Under the pieces are notes generated by a model, which was not told the DNA's origin, made no database searches, and saw only the letters and a list, made by a program, of their open reading frames with translations. From assembly GCA_934047225.1 (NCBI GenBank), contig OW204005.1, positions 22,700,396 to 22,764,395 of the forward strand: DNA of 64,000 nucleotides, read 5' to 3'. Source of the DNA: Ypsolopha sequella (taxonomy: Eukaryota > Arthropoda > Insecta > Lepidoptera > Ypsolophidae). The position numbers were made by a program, and so were the translations under genes. Within the stretch, counting starts at the first letter, position 1, and every line of letters starts with the position of its first letter. Shown in pieces: positions 61,694 to 64,000 of this stretch.

Positions 61694-62031
61694 TTTTTTA
61701 TTTTTTTTCAAGCTAGTATTATACTTGATACACTAATCCTAATATTCATATACATTCTTTAATAATACTTTAAATTTTGTAAAACTATAATTTGTTATTT
61801 AAGAAAACTAGAAATAAATTGGCTAATAAATAAAAATAAATAAATAAAATCCTGTGTATCGAAAAAAAAATTACTCGCTTCATAGGAAAATGCAATGCCG
61901 CTCGGCCGAAATGTATGGAAGGGCAGATTTTTTTTTTGAGATTTCAGGGTTGACCCCATAGTAAAAGTTGTTCTATTCCATTGACTGAATAAGCTCTTCA
62001 AATATGGTGACACCTTTCTGTTACACGTTGT
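61466..62031. mobile_element. MITE with ~78-bp inverted ends
   Basis: ACAACGTGTAACAGAAAGGT at 61466 and its reverse complement ending at 62031. The inverted match extends through CATATTTGAAGAGC and AGTCAATG. A truncated relative is at 6199-6360. It is interrupted by a LINE tail. Confidence 0.8.
61556..61846 (+). mobile_element. 5'-truncated LINE tail nested in the MITE
   Basis: Flanked by the 11-bp duplication AAATCCTGTGT (61545-61555, 61847-61857). Encodes QDREKWKEIEKSYLDIFKET and KHYDEGGHGQNDL before a stop, then a 3' UTR and an (AAAT)n tail. Confidence 0.8.
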
Positions 62032-62267
62032 ATATTATCTGCTCGTTCAGTCAGATGTGTTGACAGAAATCGGTCGCCAGTTATGAGGAGTCTATGTGGG
62101 CTGTATTCGTCTATGGGGCGAGTACACGGAGATGTTCGTGCGGACCGTTGTCGGCCCGGTCATATGACGCGGGCCACACGGCGCACAAATTGTATATTAT
62201 AATGATATATCGCCAATATGGTAGCAGTCGGGGTCGTCTTCGGCCACCCGGAGGCGAATCCATTTTT

Positions 62268-62490
62268 AGGGTTCCGTAGTCAACAACAAGGAACCCTTAT
62301 AGTTTCGCCATGTCCGTCTGTCTGTCTGTCTGTCCGCGGCTTAGCTTAGAGACTATTAGTACTAGAAAGCTGTAATTTGGCATGATTATTATACATATTT
62401 ATCACGTCAATAAAGTGGTATAGTAAAATTTAAAAAAAGATCCAGCCGCTACACGCAACGTCCTTCAGGTCGTCGGTCTAGCGGGCACGA
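62268..62490. repeat. Dispersed repeat and RTE fragment
   Basis: 62268-62340 (AGGGTTCCGTAGTC, TGTCCGTCTGTCTGTCTG) is a GGTTCC-family piece. 62441-62490 on the minus strand reads TDDLKDVACSGW, an RTE C-terminal fragment. Confidence 0.5.
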
Positions 62491-62870
62491 TGTATCCATG
62501 ATTACTTACCGGGTTTTCAGTATTAATTTGGGTGTATGATAAAGCTTTCTTCACACTTTAAAACTGAGCCCCGTACTACATAGTTGTAACACTCATTTTA
62601 ATGTGTAAATGCCCAGGTCAAAACCACCTTGGCCTTCATAGTGGCTACACTATCAAAGCGTTTTGTTTTTACAGGTGAATAAATAATAATAATAAAATGA
62701 TATCTATGACGTAAATACGTACATATGTGTAATATCAGATTGTTTATATCTCTAGTTTCAGTGCATAACAATTCGTCTCTTCGGTATCGCTAAACTTGAA
62801 GTAGGTATAATTACTAATTATTAATGAGCGGTTTTCTGGTTGTTTTTTTTTTCTTAGTTCTTAGCTTTTC

Positions 62871-63010
62871 CCTAGATGGCGCTGTCCATGTCACCACATA
62901 TAAAATGTGTTTCGTAGCAATCAATGTCAACGTGATTTTTCGTTTGTTTGGAATCGGTGCAAATTTTATCTTTGATTCTGTTGCTAAAAAATACGACAGT
63001 GCCATCTAGG
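62871..63010. repeat. Small inverted repeat CTAGATGGCGCTGTC
   Basis: CTAGATGGCGCTGTC near 62871 and GACAGTGCCATCTAG near 62997-63010 pair with one mismatch; a possible short MITE. Confidence 0.45.
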
Positions 63011-63129
63011 AATCTTGTTTAACACTAAATTTGACATAAGAAAAAACGCTTATTAGAGAAGAAAACGAAATCGTGATGTAGGATGCAAGTGGTGCCATCT
63101 GTTGATTGGTCAGACAACCTCGTTTTCAA

Positions 63130-63600
63130 ATTTTCGGCCGGTATGAAACTGGCCCTCCCTGTATCTTCCGTTTAGTGATGTGCACCCAACTCACTACATT
63201 TACGCAAGAAATAAATTTCTATTTCGTAAAACATTCCTCACAATGCAAGTTTTCTCTGCCAAATTTTATCGAAAATGTACCAACGGTAATTATGGACCCA
63301 AAGATTTAAAAATAACATTTGAATTTTGAAATCATCCCTTACTTTACACCCTTGAGGGATGATTTTGCAAAAAACCTGAAACACGTAATTCTTTATTTCT
63401 TACAAAAAGCCTAAATTTGAAGTTTTATATATTTAACTTGAGATAAGATTTGCTTCCCATACAAATTTTCATCCCCTATTTCACCCCTTCAGGTTTTTCA
63501 TTTAAGACAAAAGTTAGCCTATGCCATATTTTATCGAAATCTGCCCAGCGGTTCAGGCGTGAAAACGCTGACAAAAATAATTTAACTCCGAAGGTTGAAA
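63130..63600. repeat. Dispersed non-coding repeat
   Basis: Contains repeated modules such as CCAAATTTTATCGAAAATGT and GCCATATTTTATCGAAATCT, followed by CAGCGGTTCAGGCGTGAAAA, a layout I associate with common lepidopteran intergenic repeats. 63600-64000 is plain AT-rich DNA. Confidence 0.45.
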
Positions 63601-64000
63601 TCCATTCTGTCAAAATAACCTTAAATGTAATAAGTTATCATAGCAAAACTCAATTGTTGATTTTACAAAAGCAAAATGTTTAATGTTCTAATATTGTGTT
63701 TTGACACTTTAACCTTTTTTCCTTGTAAATTTTAGCTTGAATTTCGTTGTTTTAACAAAACTTAATGGTTAATTTTACACAAGCAATAGAATAAGCATCA
63801 ACTATCAGACAAATAGTTGTATTTACAAAATTATTTCACCCAATTTACAAAACCGTGACGGTTGGCAGTCAATATATTTGTTTTGTAAAAATAACAATTG
63901 AAGAAAACAACAAGTTCTTAAGAAAATTGTAATTCTTAATTGTAAAACCAGACGGAGCAATTAAAGCTGCATTGAGGTGTCGTTTTTTTTCTACTTCAAT

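Overview
The window looks like a chromosome of a moth or butterfly. Coding exons are sparse and carry GT/AG introns of several kb, the DNA is AT-rich, and the introns are full of insect-type transposons (RTE, jockey-like, R1-like and R4/Dong-like LINE remnants, a BEL/Pao LTR element, Tc1/mariner, piggyBac-like and hAT-like elements, and many MITEs). Several dispersed repeats are ones I associate with Lepidoptera. No species can be named from the sequence alone.

The cellular genes are three tandem GMC (glucose-methanol-choline) FAD oxidoreductase genes, all on the minus strand with the same four-exon coding architecture. Intron phases are identical (1, 0, 2) and exon 2 and exon 3 are 134 and 164 bp in every copy. 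Gene A: terminal exon 462-1791, exon 3 3699-3862, exon 2 4850-4983, and two candidate first exons at 7033-7195 and 13018-13177. Gene B: 18520-19906, 24884-25047, 27437-27570, 30816-31002 (predicted 623 aa). Gene C: 36139-37525, 49576-49739, 57230-57363, 58699-58877, where the first exon carries a 1-bp insertion that breaks the frame. They resemble the glucose dehydrogenase/ecdysone-oxidase-like GMC expansions of Lepidoptera. All three keep the FAD-binding N-terminus. At both positions of the usual catalytic pair the His/Asn is replaced: Met for the first His in every copy, and Ala or Glu for the second.

Everything else is mobile or repetitive DNA. Gene A introns (1.8-13 kb) hold a piggyBac-like MITE, foldback elements and decayed LINEs. 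Between A and B (13.2-18.5 kb) is an R4/Dong-like element with a restriction-like endonuclease domain. Gene B introns (19.9-30.8 kb) hold a 44-bp minisatellite made from an RTE coding segment and split by an R1-like retrotransposon with a target-site duplication, plus several MITEs, RTE tails, a THAP-domain fragment and a 390-bp palindromic repeat. Between B and C (31-36.1 kb) are foldbacks and a 43-bp minisatellite. Gene C introns hold a 9-kb BEL/Pao-type element (40404-49369) with almost identical 727-bp LTRs, a 5-bp target-site duplication, a tRNA primer site and a 77-bp minisatellite in its leader, and further on a Tc1/mariner deletion derivative (51422-52464). From 59 to 64 kb there is a GC-richer stretch with unexplained splice-like signals, a MITE interrupted by a LINE tail, and dispersed repeats.

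The most notable biology is the tandem set of GMC proteins lacking the canonical catalytic pair, with one gene having alternative starts and one having a broken start exon.
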